The notes beneath the pieces were generated by a model. It was not told where the DNA came from. It worked only from the letters and a program-made list of their open reading frames with translations, and ran no database searches. DNA of 64,000 nucleotides from Planctomyces sp. (GTDB lineage Bacteria > Planctomycetota > Planctomycetia > Planctomycetales > Planctomycetaceae), in contig JAEUIH010000010.1 in NCBI GenBank assembly GCA_016795105.1, positions 125,895 through 189,894 on the forward strand, given 5' to 3'. Position numbers and translations under genes: made by a program. Positions 53,940 through 63,493 of the stretch are shown here, piece after piece; within the stretch, counting starts at the first letter, position 1, and each line of letters opens with the position of its first letter.

Positions 53940-55212
53940 CTGAACGGGCTTCTGTGATTTGCACAGAAGCCCGTTTTTTATTGGATTTCCCTGATTTTTC
54001 TGGGTTCCTCGTCGGGACTGGCGGACTATCTGCATTGGCTTGCGTCTGGTTGCATGCAGCGTCGGGTCCATCCTTGGGTCCATTTTTTGAAGTTGGACCG
54101 CCAGCCTTCTGGAAGTCTTCCTTTGTGGTTCGAAGGTAGTGCTTCATTGCCACCTGAACCGAGTTGCCGACCCATTCAGTGGCGGCGACAACGCCGAACT
54201 TCCGAGTAATGTCGATCTCTGCTGATGATCGAAGGCAATTGAATAGCGGCGCCCATGGTGACAAGCCAGCACGAGTAAGCATCTTCTCCAACGGAGTCCT
54301 CCAGTTGTTGGACTTCTCCCGCAGAGCATTCAGAACGAACTCGTCATCACCGGTGATCGATCGAAGGTCGTCGAGTGCTGCTCTGATCTCTGGGAAGAGT
54401 GGCACACGGCGAGACTTCTTCGTCTTCGGAGAATACACAGTGAAGGCGTTTTCCGCTTCGTCTATGTCTGACCATCGCAGCAACGGCAGTTCCGACTGCA
54501 CACGCATACCAGCAAATCTCGCAAAGATAATCACTGCCCGCCATTCAGCAGACGGCAGAACGCTTAGAACGGCCTGAATCCGCGGAAGATCAATGTATTC
54601 CTTCTCCCGTTCACGAATGGAGGTAGGAAGCTCGTCATCATGGAACGGGTTCGCGGTAATGTGACCGGACTTCATCGCCCGCTTGAACACCTGGCGGGCC
54701 ACGCTAACCATCTTCCGGGCCGTTGTCGAAGCCAGCTTGTTCTTTCCTTTCTGCATCGCCTCAAACCAATCGACGGCCTCACCGGTCGTGATAGCGTCAA
54801 TTCTTCGATCAGCCCCAAAGAACTTTACGGCCTGCTGACGTGAACGATTCCAAACACGTCGGCTGGTCTCGGTTCCCGGGCGATTCGCAATGTACTTCCG
54901 AAACCACTCGTCGAGTGTCGGCACCTTCGTTGCGGGCTTCACTTGAGTCTCAGCCGGGATTTCCGTTGGTGGAATCAAGCCGAGGTCTGCAAGGTATTTG
55001 ACAATCCTTGGCTTCTGTGTCGAAGCCCAGACAACGGGCTGTGGGTAGGGAGCGTGTCCGCCGATTCGAGCGTTGACCAACGATTGCACATGATTTGCCG
55101 CAGATTCTGCGGATCGCCGTGGGATCTTTCCAAGGGCAAGCCGCCGTCGGCATCCCGTATGGTCATAGAACCGAACTTCAGCGCGATCATTGCGAAACGA
55201 TACTGTTGCCAT
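53872..55212 (-). CDS. Tyrosine-type site-specific integrase
   Basis: 446 residues. An N-terminal SAM-like/core-binding domain (about 100-185, 'TLDEWFRKYIANRPGTETSR') is followed by the catalytic domain: first Arg in 'IFARFAGMRVQSELPLLRW', Lys in 'SPKTKKSRRVPLF', 'FNCLRSSAEIDI' at the second Arg (Asn replaces the usual His of HxxR), and His/Tyr nucleophile in 'QVAMKHYLRTTKEDFQK'. The last 40 residues are encoded antisense to the terminator and tRNA-Val, and the stop falls in the tRNA D-arm region. This is typical of an integrase beside its attB, so the true C terminus before integration may differ. Confidence 0.9.
   Translation of the reverse strand: MATVSFRNDRAEVRFYDHTGCRRRLALGKIPRRSAESAANHVQSLVNARIGGHAPYPQPVVWASTQKPRIVKYLADLGLIPPTEIPAETQVKPATKVPTLDEWFRKYIANRPGTETSRRVWNRSRQQAVKFFGADRRIDAITTGEAVDWFEAMQKGKNKLASTTARKMVSVARQVFKRAMKSGHITANPFHDDELPTSIREREKEYIDLPRIQAVLSVLPSAEWRAVIIFARFAGMRVQSELPLLRWSDIDEAENAFTVYSPKTKKSRRVPLFPEIRAALDDLRSITGDDEFVLNALREKSNNWRTPLEKMLTRAGLSPWAPLFNCLRSSAEIDITRKFGVVAATEWVGNSVQVAMKHYLRTTKEDFQKAGGPTSKNGPKDGPDAACNQTQANADSPPVPTRNPEKSGKSNKKRASVQITEARSVDDIGLEPTTSTMSTWRSNQLS
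53943..53979 (+). terminator. Rho-independent terminator of tRNA-Val
   Basis: AACGGGCTTCTGTG (53943-53956), loop ATTTG, and exact complement CACAGAAGCCCGTT (53962-53975), followed by a T-run on the plus strand. A 14-bp perfect stem starting four bases after the tRNA. The same bases are read as codons in the C-terminal part of the antisense integrase. Confidence 0.9.
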
Positions 55213-55357
55213 TCAACCAACCCCTCCTGTTGGGTCAGTAAACTCATTCGACACCGTATGGTATCGGGACGATACAATCCGTCATGGCACAATTGTAACC
55301 GATCGAGTGAGACGGTTTCGATCTGCCCTGAGCTCTTTCACGCAATTCCTCCTAAGT

Positions 55358-56053
55358 CTATGCCTGGACGGTTGGCCTTCGCTTCAGAATGTTCATCACT
55401 GTCTTGCCGTACCAGCGAGGCCCATTCCCCTTTGGTCGAATCCCCAGTGAGTTGAGTTCGTCTGCAATACCCTCGTAACTGAGCCCGTTTTCTCTCAGAC
55501 CCTTCATCAATCCAATTGTCTGTTGTTCTGAGGAGACAGGTGACAGCGATTCGTGGTCCGCGGACAATTCATAGCCAAATGGGATGGTGCCAACCCGCTT
55601 TCCCTGAGATCGCTTGTGCTGGAGGGCTGCGGAGGTCCGTTCACTCACAAGATCCCGCTCGAACTCAGCCAGCACTGCGAGCATTCGAAAGACCATCTTT
55701 CCAGCGGCAGACGTTGTGTCGATCTTCTCAGAAAGACTCACGAGGTCCGCCCCGGCTTTGTCCAGTTGTTCACTGATGACAATCGTATCTTTAGTGCTTC
55801 TCGCGAGTCGCGACAGGCTGTAGACGATCAGAATTCCCTTTTGACGGGTAACGGCCGAAATCGCTCTCTGAAGCTCTGGTCGATTGTCTGCTCGTTTGCC
55901 GGACACGCCAGCATCAACAAAGACAGCCGTCAACACAACGTCGTTGGCTAGACACCAGGCTTCGATTCGTGCCCGCTGAGCATCGAGAGAAACACCGTCC
56001 ACAGCCTGGCCTTCAGTTGAAACACGGACATAACCAATTGCAGCACAACTCAT
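55358..56053 (-). CDS. Serine recombinase (resolvase/invertase family)
   Basis: 231 residues. The resolvase N-terminal domain opens with 'IGYVRVSTEGQAVDGVSLDA', whose Ser12 is the catalytic nucleophile; 'LIVYSLSRLARSTKDTIVIS' and 'AEFERDLVSERTSAAL' are further signatures. The C-terminal part, 'GTIPFGYELSADHESLSPVS' and 'RWYGKTVMNILKRR', corresponds to a short recombinase DNA-binding domain. The length fits a small resolvase rather than a large serine integrase. It lies 145 bases upstream of the integrase on the same strand. May resolve island cointegrates or switch DNA; target sites not found. Confidence 0.88.
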   Translation of the reverse strand: MSCAAIGYVRVSTEGQAVDGVSLDAQRARIEAWCLANDVVLTAVFVDAGVSGKRADNRPELQRAISAVTRQKGILIVYSLSRLARSTKDTIVISEQLDKAGADLVSLSEKIDTTSAAGKMVFRMLAVLAEFERDLVSERTSAALQHKRSQGKRVGTIPFGYELSADHESLSPVSSEQQTIGLMKGLRENGLSYEGIADELNSLGIRPKGNGPRWYGKTVMNILKRRPTVQA

Positions 56054-56286
56054 GTAGATACCCTCCTTTTATGGCTGGTATCACTGCAAAGTGACGTCGC
56101 AAAACAGAAACGGTTGAATAAGGAGTGGTTTCCAACATGTCGTATTTTGTACGGACTGGTGTTGGCATTTTTAGGGCTCGTTGCTCAGTCGTCACGTGGC
56201 GATATGCTGAGTTCTATCTCGTGGTGGCACCTGAGCCAGAGTCTTCCGCGAAATTGGTCATCTGCATGCGGTCTCACGGATCATCC

Positions 56287-59200
56287 TCAAACCGCGGGAT
56301 CATTGACCCAATCCGCACACAACAGTTCCGCTTGCTGAAGTACCGTTTTCACTGCCTCTTCCTGAAGGTCCGGAGGATAGCCCCATTTATTCAGGATTCG
56401 CTTCACGATAACACGAATTCTGGCTCGAGCAGTTTCGCGGAGAGTCCAGTCAATGGTGACGCTCTTGCGAACCATCTTAATCAGTTCTGCTGCAATCACC
56501 TTCAGCTTATCATCTCCCATCGCTGTAATGGCCGATTCATTTGTAGCAAGGGCGTCATAGAAGGCGATTTCATCTTCGGTGAGACCCAGATCCTCACCGC
56601 GTTTCTGAGCCGCTTCCATCTCTTTTGCCAGACGAATTAACTCTTCGATCACCTCATGTGTCGCGATGGCTCGGTTGTGGTAGGCATTCAGTGTCTGCTT
56701 CAGCTTATCAGAGAACAACTGCGACTGGACGAGGTTGCGTTTTGATCGCACCGTGATCTCGTCATTTAGCAGCTTTTCCAACAGCTCCGCCGCCACGTTT
56801 CGATGTTTCAGGCCACGGACTTCCGCGAGGAACTGATCAGACAGAATGCTGATGTCCGGCTTCTTCAGACCCGCTGCTGTGAACACATCAATAATCTGCC
56901 CTTCCGCCACAATGGCCTTTGAGACCAATTGCCTAATTGCAGCATCCAGATTCTCGGGCGATCTTTGGCCGCCGGTGGTTTGTTTGTTCAACGCGGCTTG
57001 CACGGTCTGCAGAAACGAGAGATCGTCCCGAATTTCCGTCGCTTCGTCGCTGGCGGCACACAGGGCGAAGGCTCGCGACAGTTCGGTAACAACCTGAATA
57101 AACCGTCTCTTGCCGTCGTCCTGTACCAGCACATGCTCCTGAGCGGCCGGAATAATTGGGTAGAACTTTCGCGGATCAGCAGCAACGGATTTCCAATCAA
57201 ACCCATACAGTATGTCGCAGGCAACTTCATACTTCTCCAGCATGATGGCAATCGCCTGAGCCACGTCATAGCTGGGCGTCCCGGTACCGCCGCTGGCAGT
57301 GTACGTTCCAACAGCATCGCGCAGCTGATCGGCAAGGCCGAGATAATCCACAATCAAGCCGCCCGGCTTGCCTCGAAAGACCCGATTGACGCGGGCAATT
57401 GCCTGCATCAGCCCATGGCCCTGCATTGGCTTGTCAGCGTACATCGTATGAAGACATGGAGCATCAAAGCCAGTGAGCCACATGTCCCGCACAATCACGA
57501 TCCGAAACGAATCCTTGCTGTCCTTGAAGCGATTTGCGAGCGTCCGTCGCTTCTCCTTGTTACGGATGTGAGGCTGCCAGTTTGGCCCATCGTCTGCACT
57601 GCCCGTCATGATGATCTTTACGACGGTGTCCTTCGACTTTTCCGCTTCTGGGTCGTCACCTTCCGCACTCACCCAGCCGGGTCGAATCGCAATGATGGCG
57701 TTCAGGAGTTCCACACAGATACGGCGGCTCATGCACACGACAATGGCTTTCCCGTCCATCGATTCCAGCCGCTTCTCAAAGTGCTCCACCAGATCGGCGG
57801 CGATCAGCTTGATGCGTTTCGGATCGCCGACCAGTGCTTCCAGAGCCGCCCATTTGGATTTAAGCTTCTCTCGATTGGTCTGCTCTTCGCCTTCTGTGAT
57901 CTCATCGAATTCCTGATCCAGTCGCGGCAGTGCTGCAATATTCAAACCCAGTTTGGCAATGCGGCTTTCATAGTAGATTGGTACTGTGGCACCGTCGGCC
58001 ACGGCTCGCTGGATGTCATAGATCGAGATATAGTCGCCGAAGATCGCTCGAGTATTCGCGTCCTTCTGTTCAATCGGTGTACCGGTAAAGCCAATGAACG
58101 ACGCATTCGGCAGGGCATCCCGTAGTTTACGAGCCAACCCGTCGATCAGGTCATATTGACTGCGATGTGCTTCGTCCGCAATCACAACAATGTTGCGGCG
58201 GTCCGAAAGAGAGGGCATCTTCTCGCCCTTCTCCGGTACAAACTTCTGAATCGTGGTGAAGATCACACCACCGCTTGCCACCCTCAGCAGCTCCCGCAGA
58301 TGATCTCGGTCTTTTGCTTGCACAGGAGTCTGGTTGAGCAACTCATAGCAACGCTGGAACTGCCCGAACAATTGATCATCCAGATCGTTGCGGTCCGTCA
58401 GCACCACGATCGTCGGGTTCTGCATCGCCGCATTGCGAATCATGCGGCCGGCATAAAACAACATCGAAAAGCTCTTGCCGGATCCCTGAGTGTGCCACAC
58501 CACGCCAGCTCGTCGGTCCCCGTCTTTTCCGCCATGCATGCGATGGGAAAAATACTGACTTTCACTCTCGGCAGCCATCATCACCGCATCGCCCATACCG
58601 CTGGCCCGCACGGTTTCCTGTATCGCAGCGTTTACCGCATGGAATTGGTGGTAGCCAGCGATGATCTTATGGACTCGGTCGCCCTCGGTGTCCTGCTCAA
58701 ACACGATAAAGTGTTGCAGCATGTCCAGGAACCGGCGTTTCTCAAACACGCCGCGAATCAGTACTTCCAGTTCCAGAGCCGACTTGGGGGCATCTCCTTC
58801 GCCATCGACGGTTCGCCAGACCTTGAACCATTCCTGATTGGCCGTCAGTGAACCGATACGAGCCTGCAAACCATCGGATACCACTAACAATTCGGTGTAC
58901 TGAAGCAAAGAGGGAATCTCGGCCTTGTAGGTTTGTAACTGCGAGTACGCCGACCAGATTGTGGCATCGGCATCCGCAGCATTCTTCAGTTCAATGATGA
59001 CCAACGGGAGGCCGTTCACAAATACAACGACGTCCGGTCGACGGTTGTGCTGTGCTTCAATCACGGTGAACTGATTAACAGCCAGCCAGTCATTGGCCGC
59101 AGTCCGAGCAAAATCCACGAGCCGAACCTGGTCGCCAGCAATAGAGCCGTCTGCACGGCTGTATTCAACCTCTACCCCATCCCGCAGCATCTTGTGAAAC

Positions 59201-59460
59201 GCACGGTTGTTGCCGATAAACGAAGCCGTATCCAATCGGACGACCTTCCGCAGAGCTTCGTCCTGAGCTTCCTGCGGAATCTGTGGATTCAGTCGCTGGA
59301 TGGCGTCCTGCAGTCGGCCGATCAGAATCACGTCTGCAAACGATGCGCGTTCCGAATCCGGCTCGCCGGGAGCAATGTCGGGCCCTGTCCGAATTGCATA
59401 CCCCAAATTCTGAAACCAAGACAGAGAAGCTTCTTCGACGATAGTTTCATTGAGTGACAT
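56287..59460 (-). CDS. hsdR: Type I restriction enzyme endonuclease subunit HsdR
   Basis: 1057 residues, the usual length. The nuclease domain has the PD-(D/E)xK pattern '[20 protein letters not shown]' at about 143-160. The translocase has Walker A '[14 protein letters not shown]' (about 318) and DEAH in '[11 protein letters not shown]' (about 428), plus '[14 protein letters not shown]' and '[20 protein letters not shown]' for later motifs. It cleaves DNA after translocation when the methylation state is foreign. hsdM is not present in the window and hsdS is truncated, so restriction by this locus as shown cannot be assumed. It lies at the left end of the defence segment. Confidence 0.95.
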   Translation of the reverse strand: MSLNETIVEEASLSWFQNLGYAIRTGPDIAPGEPDSERASFADVILIGRLQDAIQRLNPQIPQEAQDEALRKVVRLDTASFIGNNRAFHKMLRDGVEVEYSRADGSIAGDQVRLVDFARTAANDWLAVNQFTVIEAQHNRRPDVVVFVNGLPLVIIELKNAADADATIWSAYSQLQTYKAEIPSLLQYTELLVVSDGLQARIGSLTANQEWFKVWRTVDGEGDAPKSALELEVLIRGVFEKRRFLDMLQHFIVFEQDTEGDRVHKIIAGYHQFHAVNAAIQETVRASGMGDAVMMAAESESQYFSHRMHGGKDGDRRAGVVWHTQGSGKSFSMLFYAGRMIRNAAMQNPTIVVLTDRNDLDDQLFGQFQRCYELLNQTPVQAKDRDHLRELLRVASGGVIFTTIQKFVPEKGEKMPSLSDRRNIVVIADEAHRSQYDLIDGLARKLRDALPNASFIGFTGTPIEQKDANTRAIFGDYISIYDIQRAVADGATVPIYYESRIAKLGLNIAALPRLDQEFDEITEGEEQTNREKLKSKWAALEALVGDPKRIKLIAADLVEHFEKRLESMDGKAIVVCMSRRICVELLNAIIAIRPGWVSAEGDDPEAEKSKDTVVKIIMTGSADDGPNWQPHIRNKEKRRTLANRFKDSKDSFRIVIVRDMWLTGFDAPCLHTMYADKPMQGHGLMQAIARVNRVFRGKPGGLIVDYLGLADQLRDAVGTYTASGGTGTPSYDVAQAIAIMLEKYEVACDILYGFDWKSVAADPRKFYPIIPAAQEHVLVQDDGKRRFIQVVTELSRAFALCAASDEATEIRDDLSFLQTVQAALNKQTTGGQRSPENLDAAIRQLVSKAIVAEGQIIDVFTAAGLKKPDISILSDQFLAEVRGLKHRNVAAELLEKLLNDEITVRSKRNLVQSQLFSDKLKQTLNAYHNRAIATHEVIEELIRLAKEMEAAQKRGEDLGLTEDEIAFYDALATNESAITAMGDDKLKVIAAELIKMVRKSVTIDWTLRETARARIRVIVKRILNKWGYPPDLQEEAVKTVLQQAELLCADWVNDPAV

Positions 59461-59777
59461 TGGAGTACCTTATGTGGCTTTGCCCAGGATGGCTTCGACA
59501 GTTCGTCCGCTTTGTCCTCATCCAGACAATTGCCGAACCGACCAACAGTCGCATCGATTCCAAGCTTCTTCCGAACTGCTTTCGGCACAAGATGCTTCCC
59601 TCCATCGCTAGTCGCCTGCGACAGACCCAGCAAACCACCAATCTCCAAGTGATGCAGCAGGAGGTAGCAACCGCTATCATTGCTCCCCAACGGCTTGTTG
59701 GACACGAACGAGTTCTTCTCTTTGCAGTCCAGACATATTGAACTGCTGGTTTCGAAGGCAGACATTTGCACTGTCAT
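59328..59777 (-). CDS. Doubtful small gene upstream of hsdR
   Basis: A 149-codon frame in the 487-base gap between DUF2290 and hsdR. The part outside hsdR (about 105 codons) looks protein-like, with a possible metal-binding 'CLDCKEKN', a helix '[20 protein letters not shown]' and '[20 protein letters not shown]'. The final 44 codons overlap hsdR in another frame, so it may be degenerate or frameshifted near 59470. No family recognised. The rest of the gap (59778-59947) holds nothing I can support. Confidence 0.3.
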   Translation of the reverse strand: MTVQMSAFETSSSICLDCKEKNSFVSNKPLGSNDSGCYLLLHHLEIGGLLGLSQATSDGGKHLVPKAVRKKLGIDATVGRFGNCLDEDKADELSKPSWAKPHKVLQCHSMKLSSKKLLCLGFRIWGMQFGQGPTLLPASRIRNAHRLQT

Positions 59778-59947
59778 AATCCGGACATTCTTGAACGAAG
59801 AGCCTCGGTTTACTGAATCTGCAGTGGCGTTTCAACTATACCGAAAAACTCCCTCAAACGACGGCTCAAATGAACTAAACTATAGTGGATGTTCGAGGTC
59901 TCCAACCGCCTATCAAATCTAATTATTGGCAGTTTGGAGCGTTCGCC

Positions 59948-60613
59948 CTATTCACCACACACTAAATGCAAAATCTTCCGTTCATTTTCTGTGATGGTAT
60001 TCTCGAAGAAACTCGCGCTCGCTGGGATTCTGTCAGAGTACTTTTGATACGCAGTGTTGTAAAAACTCCTCAGTATAAAGCCACCGAATGCGAGCGGGCC
60101 GATTGGAGAACATACAGGTATCCGACAATTCTCATACTGGCCGAGCGTTAGATGAGAATATGGATGATGTACATCCACAAACCTTTCTGGGGAACTGTTG
60201 AAATCGAATCTCACTGGGAAAGCAACGATGTTTCTTGCAATAATGTCCGCATAGACTTCGTCGTCCATATATATATCAGGTTCGTTTTGGAAATGTTCAA
60301 GATCAGGTGATGGAAAATAGCAAAGGGAATGTTCCGAGATTGCTTCACGAAGAAATCGGTATCGAAAAGAGATCAATGCTCCATCAAGCATCTTGAGGTT
60401 GAAGCAGCGTGCCTTCTCTAATTCATGGAAAATTTCTCGATAAGCGACGTTTCTAAGCGCGACACTCATTTCTGCTGCGTTGTTCACCGTAATTTCGAAA
60501 GTCCCACGAGCATTTCCATGAGTCGCAGGGAAATTCTGCTCATTCGACAAGCTAAGACCAACAAGTGTCTCTATAAAGCTTTGGATCTGTATGAGTGTTT
60601 TCGTTGGAGTCAT
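59948..60613 (-). CDS. DUF2290 domain-containing protein
   Basis: 221 residues, soluble, no signal peptide. The segment 'VAFPVRFDFNSSPERFVDVH' followed by 'HPYSHLTLGQYENCRIPVCS' and 'FGGFILRSFYNTAYQKY' is the signature of DUF2290, a domain of unknown function found near restriction and helicase genes. The ATG overlaps the helicase stop by four bases (ATGA), so the two products are probably made in step. The last residues end in a short Cys-containing tail. No catalytic motif can be picked out by eye; conserved His and Asp in the 'VDVHHPYSHLT' stretch are candidates. Confidence 0.72.
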   Translation of the reverse strand: MTPTKTLIQIQSFIETLVGLSLSNEQNFPATHGNARGTFEITVNNAAEMSVALRNVAYREIFHELEKARCFNLKMLDGALISFRYRFLREAISEHSLCYFPSPDLEHFQNEPDIYMDDEVYADIIARNIVAFPVRFDFNSSPERFVDVHHPYSHLTLGQYENCRIPVCSPIGPLAFGGFILRSFYNTAYQKYSDRIPASASFFENTITENERKILHLVCGE

Positions 60614-62754
60614 TTCTGTCTCCGTTTTGATTTCTTTGAAAGATGTACCTGCAACTTTTGCACAAGCTCTGCAGGATAGTCATCGATGGTGCTTTCCCCT
60701 GAGTCTAAAGACTCGATCATTTCAGCTAGGTTATGCCTTCTTTTTGCACTTCGATCCTGCTCCGCCTTTGACATATCGCGGTTTACGGTCATCATCGTTT
60801 TGCGTTCTGCCTCTGTTGGATAAACAAACTCCAGTGAGAAATTTTCCGCTTTCGTCTTTGAGAATTCATCCACCAGAGCCTCCATGGACTGCCCGACGCC
60901 GAGAACTCGGACCCATGCCTTCGATCGAGTCATTGCTGTGAATAGGCGGTTTCGGACAATCGCGACAGTCCGTGGCACCATCGAATCGAAACAGTCCTGC
61001 GCGTTGATTACATAAACCATCGCCGCCTCATTTCCCTTCGCGCGAAAGATGCCAGTAAACGTCACCGTCCCTGGCTCCGTAAATACATCGGCAATCGTCG
61101 TTACGCCCGCTAGGTTTGAGTTGATCCCCATCTTCATCAAGGCGCGCCTAGGCTCTCCAACTGCCTCCTTCGTGGTCAGTGGGTCAGGATTGATGACGAC
61201 AATATCGTCAGGTATCAATTCATCTTCTGTCAGATTTCGCCTTATTTCGGAAACTAGCCACGCATACTGCTGCTCAGCCGTCTCGAAGACTTTGAACTGA
61301 ATCAAGTCGTCAACCGGAGAATGCTTTTCGAGGAACTCTGGGCTAGACTTTGGCGTGCGACTGAGTGTGACTAGTTGTCCGTCCTTGATGTCTCGCTGTT
61401 TTACTTGATAGCCGATGTCGTACCAAAGATCTTTGTTCTCAAAGATCTGAACAAGGCCCTTGGCACGGTAGGCGCCAAATCCTAATGCGTGTGCGGTAGA
61501 TAGAACCGGACGAGAGTTGCGATAGCAGGTATCGAGGATGATGTCTTGTTTTGGCTTTCCTGCTTCGGGTGGGTGGATTACAACGCGGGGGTTTCCCTCC
61601 ACAGTCTTTCCGAAGATTTCTTCAACAGGAGGAAGTGAGCGGTTCCCAAGGTTCTGCAACTCGTCGTAAGCATATACCAGCCGCTTCGGTTCTTTGAGAT
61701 ATTCATAGCAGAGCAGCAAGAAGTTTGGTGCAAAGTCTTGGGCCTCATCGACCAAGATCGCGTCGTATTTCGGTACGAACTGTCTGACACTCTGAAGAGC
61801 CATGTCACACGACCCCTCAAATGCACTATCGTTCCCGAAACGCATCTTCGCAGCGCCGAAATCCATATATTCGACACCATGATCTCGGCAGAATTCGTAG
61901 TAGATACCAGAGCGTCCGATTCCGCCGGGGGCACCCCACGCATTCAAGATGCGGATTTTTTCCCAATCTGGCTCTTCGTTTGCCTGCTCGAGCACGAACG
62001 TCGTGATCAGGTTTTCGAACTGTTTTTTTAGAGACCGCGTGTGGAACGTGACGGCGATCAACCAGTCCCTATGACGCGCGTGCAAGTAGGCAACCTTTAG
62101 AGCCAAAACGATTGTCTTGCCACATCCGGCTAACCCGCGAATGCGTTGAACTCCTTCGTAGGTTTCCACTACCGCCGCGCTTTGCTGGCTGTCAAGGTTG
62201 GCGATTGAATCTTCAAGGGCTTTGATCTTTGAGCCGCGCGACGCTTGGTTGTACAGAGTGCGTTTTTTTCGGCCCCTTCGCAGGGTGGAGATAGCTTGTA
62301 TAACCGCAACAAGGTTTGGAAAGACTTCTGGCTCGAAATCATCCAATTCTTCGATAGTCGACGCTAAATTGTCTGCATTGCAGAGCGGATGCTCGTCATC
62401 ATATTGAAGCTGTGGAATGGCAGGCGCAAAGGTGAGTGTGTGAATGTTGACAAGCAGCTTCCGCTTCCGAATCAAAGTCTGATGCTGAAGCAGTTTGGCC
62501 TGCATCTTATTGAAGCCCTCGTCTTGCGCCTCGGCGTAGTCGGTCAGAATTCTGCCTTCAATCACATTAAACAGAATAAGACCTTTGGTCGGCGAGACCA
62601 GCAACGCATCTATGGGAAAAGCCCCCTCCGGCGTGCCGATAATGGGATACCCGATGTAAAGTGTGCCTTCAAGGTCCGCCTCTGCGCTGAGAATTTGCGC
62701 GAGCCGCTTGCTCGCAACGGGCTTATCTGTGCTGCCCCATACTGTGTTAATCAT
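60610..62754 (-). CDS. NERD-like nuclease/UvrD-type superfamily 1 helicase
   Basis: 714 residues from the ATG at 62754; a GTG at 62793 would overlap hsdS by 26 bases. N-terminal NERD-like segment: 'GTLYIGYPIIGTPEGAFPID' with 'ALLVSPTKGLILFNVIEG', where the Asp and the 'LFNVIEG' strand occupy the places of the NERD nuclease core, though the usual E-x-K is not clear. SF1 helicase: Walker A 'RIRGLAGCGKTIVLALK' (about 208), Walker B 'AILVDEAQDFAPNFLLL' (about 334), motif III-like 'RLVYAYDELQNLG', and late motifs 'AKGNEAAMVYVINAQD' and 'RNRLFTAMTRSKAWVRV'. Next to DUF2290 and inside the type I locus. Confidence 0.78.
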   Translation of the reverse strand: MINTVWGSTDKPVASKRLAQILSAEADLEGTLYIGYPIIGTPEGAFPIDALLVSPTKGLILFNVIEGRILTDYAEAQDEGFNKMQAKLLQHQTLIRKRKLLVNIHTLTFAPAIPQLQYDDEHPLCNADNLASTIEELDDFEPEVFPNLVAVIQAISTLRRGRKKRTLYNQASRGSKIKALEDSIANLDSQQSAAVVETYEGVQRIRGLAGCGKTIVLALKVAYLHARHRDWLIAVTFHTRSLKKQFENLITTFVLEQANEEPDWEKIRILNAWGAPGGIGRSGIYYEFCRDHGVEYMDFGAAKMRFGNDSAFEGSCDMALQSVRQFVPKYDAILVDEAQDFAPNFLLLCYEYLKEPKRLVYAYDELQNLGNRSLPPVEEIFGKTVEGNPRVVIHPPEAGKPKQDIILDTCYRNSRPVLSTAHALGFGAYRAKGLVQIFENKDLWYDIGYQVKQRDIKDGQLVTLSRTPKSSPEFLEKHSPVDDLIQFKVFETAEQQYAWLVSEIRRNLTEDELIPDDIVVINPDPLTTKEAVGEPRRALMKMGINSNLAGVTTIADVFTEPGTVTFTGIFRAKGNEAAMVYVINAQDCFDSMVPRTVAIVRNRLFTAMTRSKAWVRVLGVGQSMEALVDEFSKTKAENFSLEFVYPTEAERKTMMTVNRDMSKAEQDRSAKRRHNLAEMIESLDSGESTIDDYPAELVQKLQVHLSKKSKRRQK

Positions 62755-62767
62755 GGCTTTGGTCAAT

Positions 62768-63493
62768 CTAGTTGTTGATTTGAATGCTGCCACTCAGGAG
62801 TAGAGGAAGCAATGTTTCGCGTAGGTTGGCGAGGGTGCGGGATTGCTGTTTGTTGACTTTGGTTTGGGCGTCCATCTTTTCCACCGCTTGCTGGAAGGCT
62901 TCCTGAATTTCTATGGGTGGCAGAACGATGGGCAGGTGACTAATGGAATCGAAAGTGATTTGAGGAAACGTCCCGGAGCGTGATTCCGCTTGCACTTGGA
63001 ATTCGTCAAGTGTCTCTTTCGCTGTGAGGATGCGATACAACAATCGCGGATGAATCTCCTTTGAGCCTCGGATGATCATGAACTTGGTCGAGACGACGTA
63101 GTCACTGGAGTCGAAGTCCACGTATGCGTAGCGTTTGTTCGCCGGGCGGATTTCGCTGAAGAGGATGTCGTCGGGGCGAATGGACTTCTTCGCTTGCCCC
63201 GGCAGACCCACGTGAGGACTCCGAATTGAGTGCAGGAAGTCGCCTTCCAGCACATCGCCCGTGTTGATGAAAACCACTTCGGGCGTGCGATTGAAATCAA
63301 ACGTGATCGAAACATTCTTCGCGATGTCTCTAAGCGTGCAAACTCGCCAACCCTTCGGAATATGCCCCAGCATCGAGTCTTCCAAGTGTTCGGGGAAAAG
63401 CGAAGCGGTGGCTGGGTCGAGGCCGGCGGGCTGGCGGCCGTCGAGTTTGGCGCGGACGGGGTCGAAGGGGTGCGATCTGCGTATTGCGCATAG
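62768..63493 (-). pseudogene. hsdS: Type I restriction specificity subunit HsdS, 5'-truncated
   Basis: Open frame of 241 codons without a credible start. It begins in the linker normally found between the two target-recognition domains: 'HPFDPVRAKLDGRQPAGLDP' then 'ATASLFPEHLEDSMLGHIPK', followed by the second TRD (residues 'GWRVCTLRDIAKNVSITFDF' onward) and the closing coiled coil 'KMDAQTKVNKQQSRTLANLR'. A TGA at 63494-63496 ends the open frame, and an IS-like sequence starts there. The first TRD is missing. An in-frame TTG at 63385 could start a half-size product of 205 residues, so residual function is not excluded. Confidence 0.82.

Noticed and set aside
56929..58125. 398-residue plus-strand frame within hsdR
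   Set aside because: Antisense to conserved helicase motifs of HsdR; no domain recognised.
62768..63385. Intact 205-residue HsdS
   Set aside because: The TTG start falls within the inter-TRD linker and homologous linker codons continue upstream, showing a 5' truncation rather than a short native gene.
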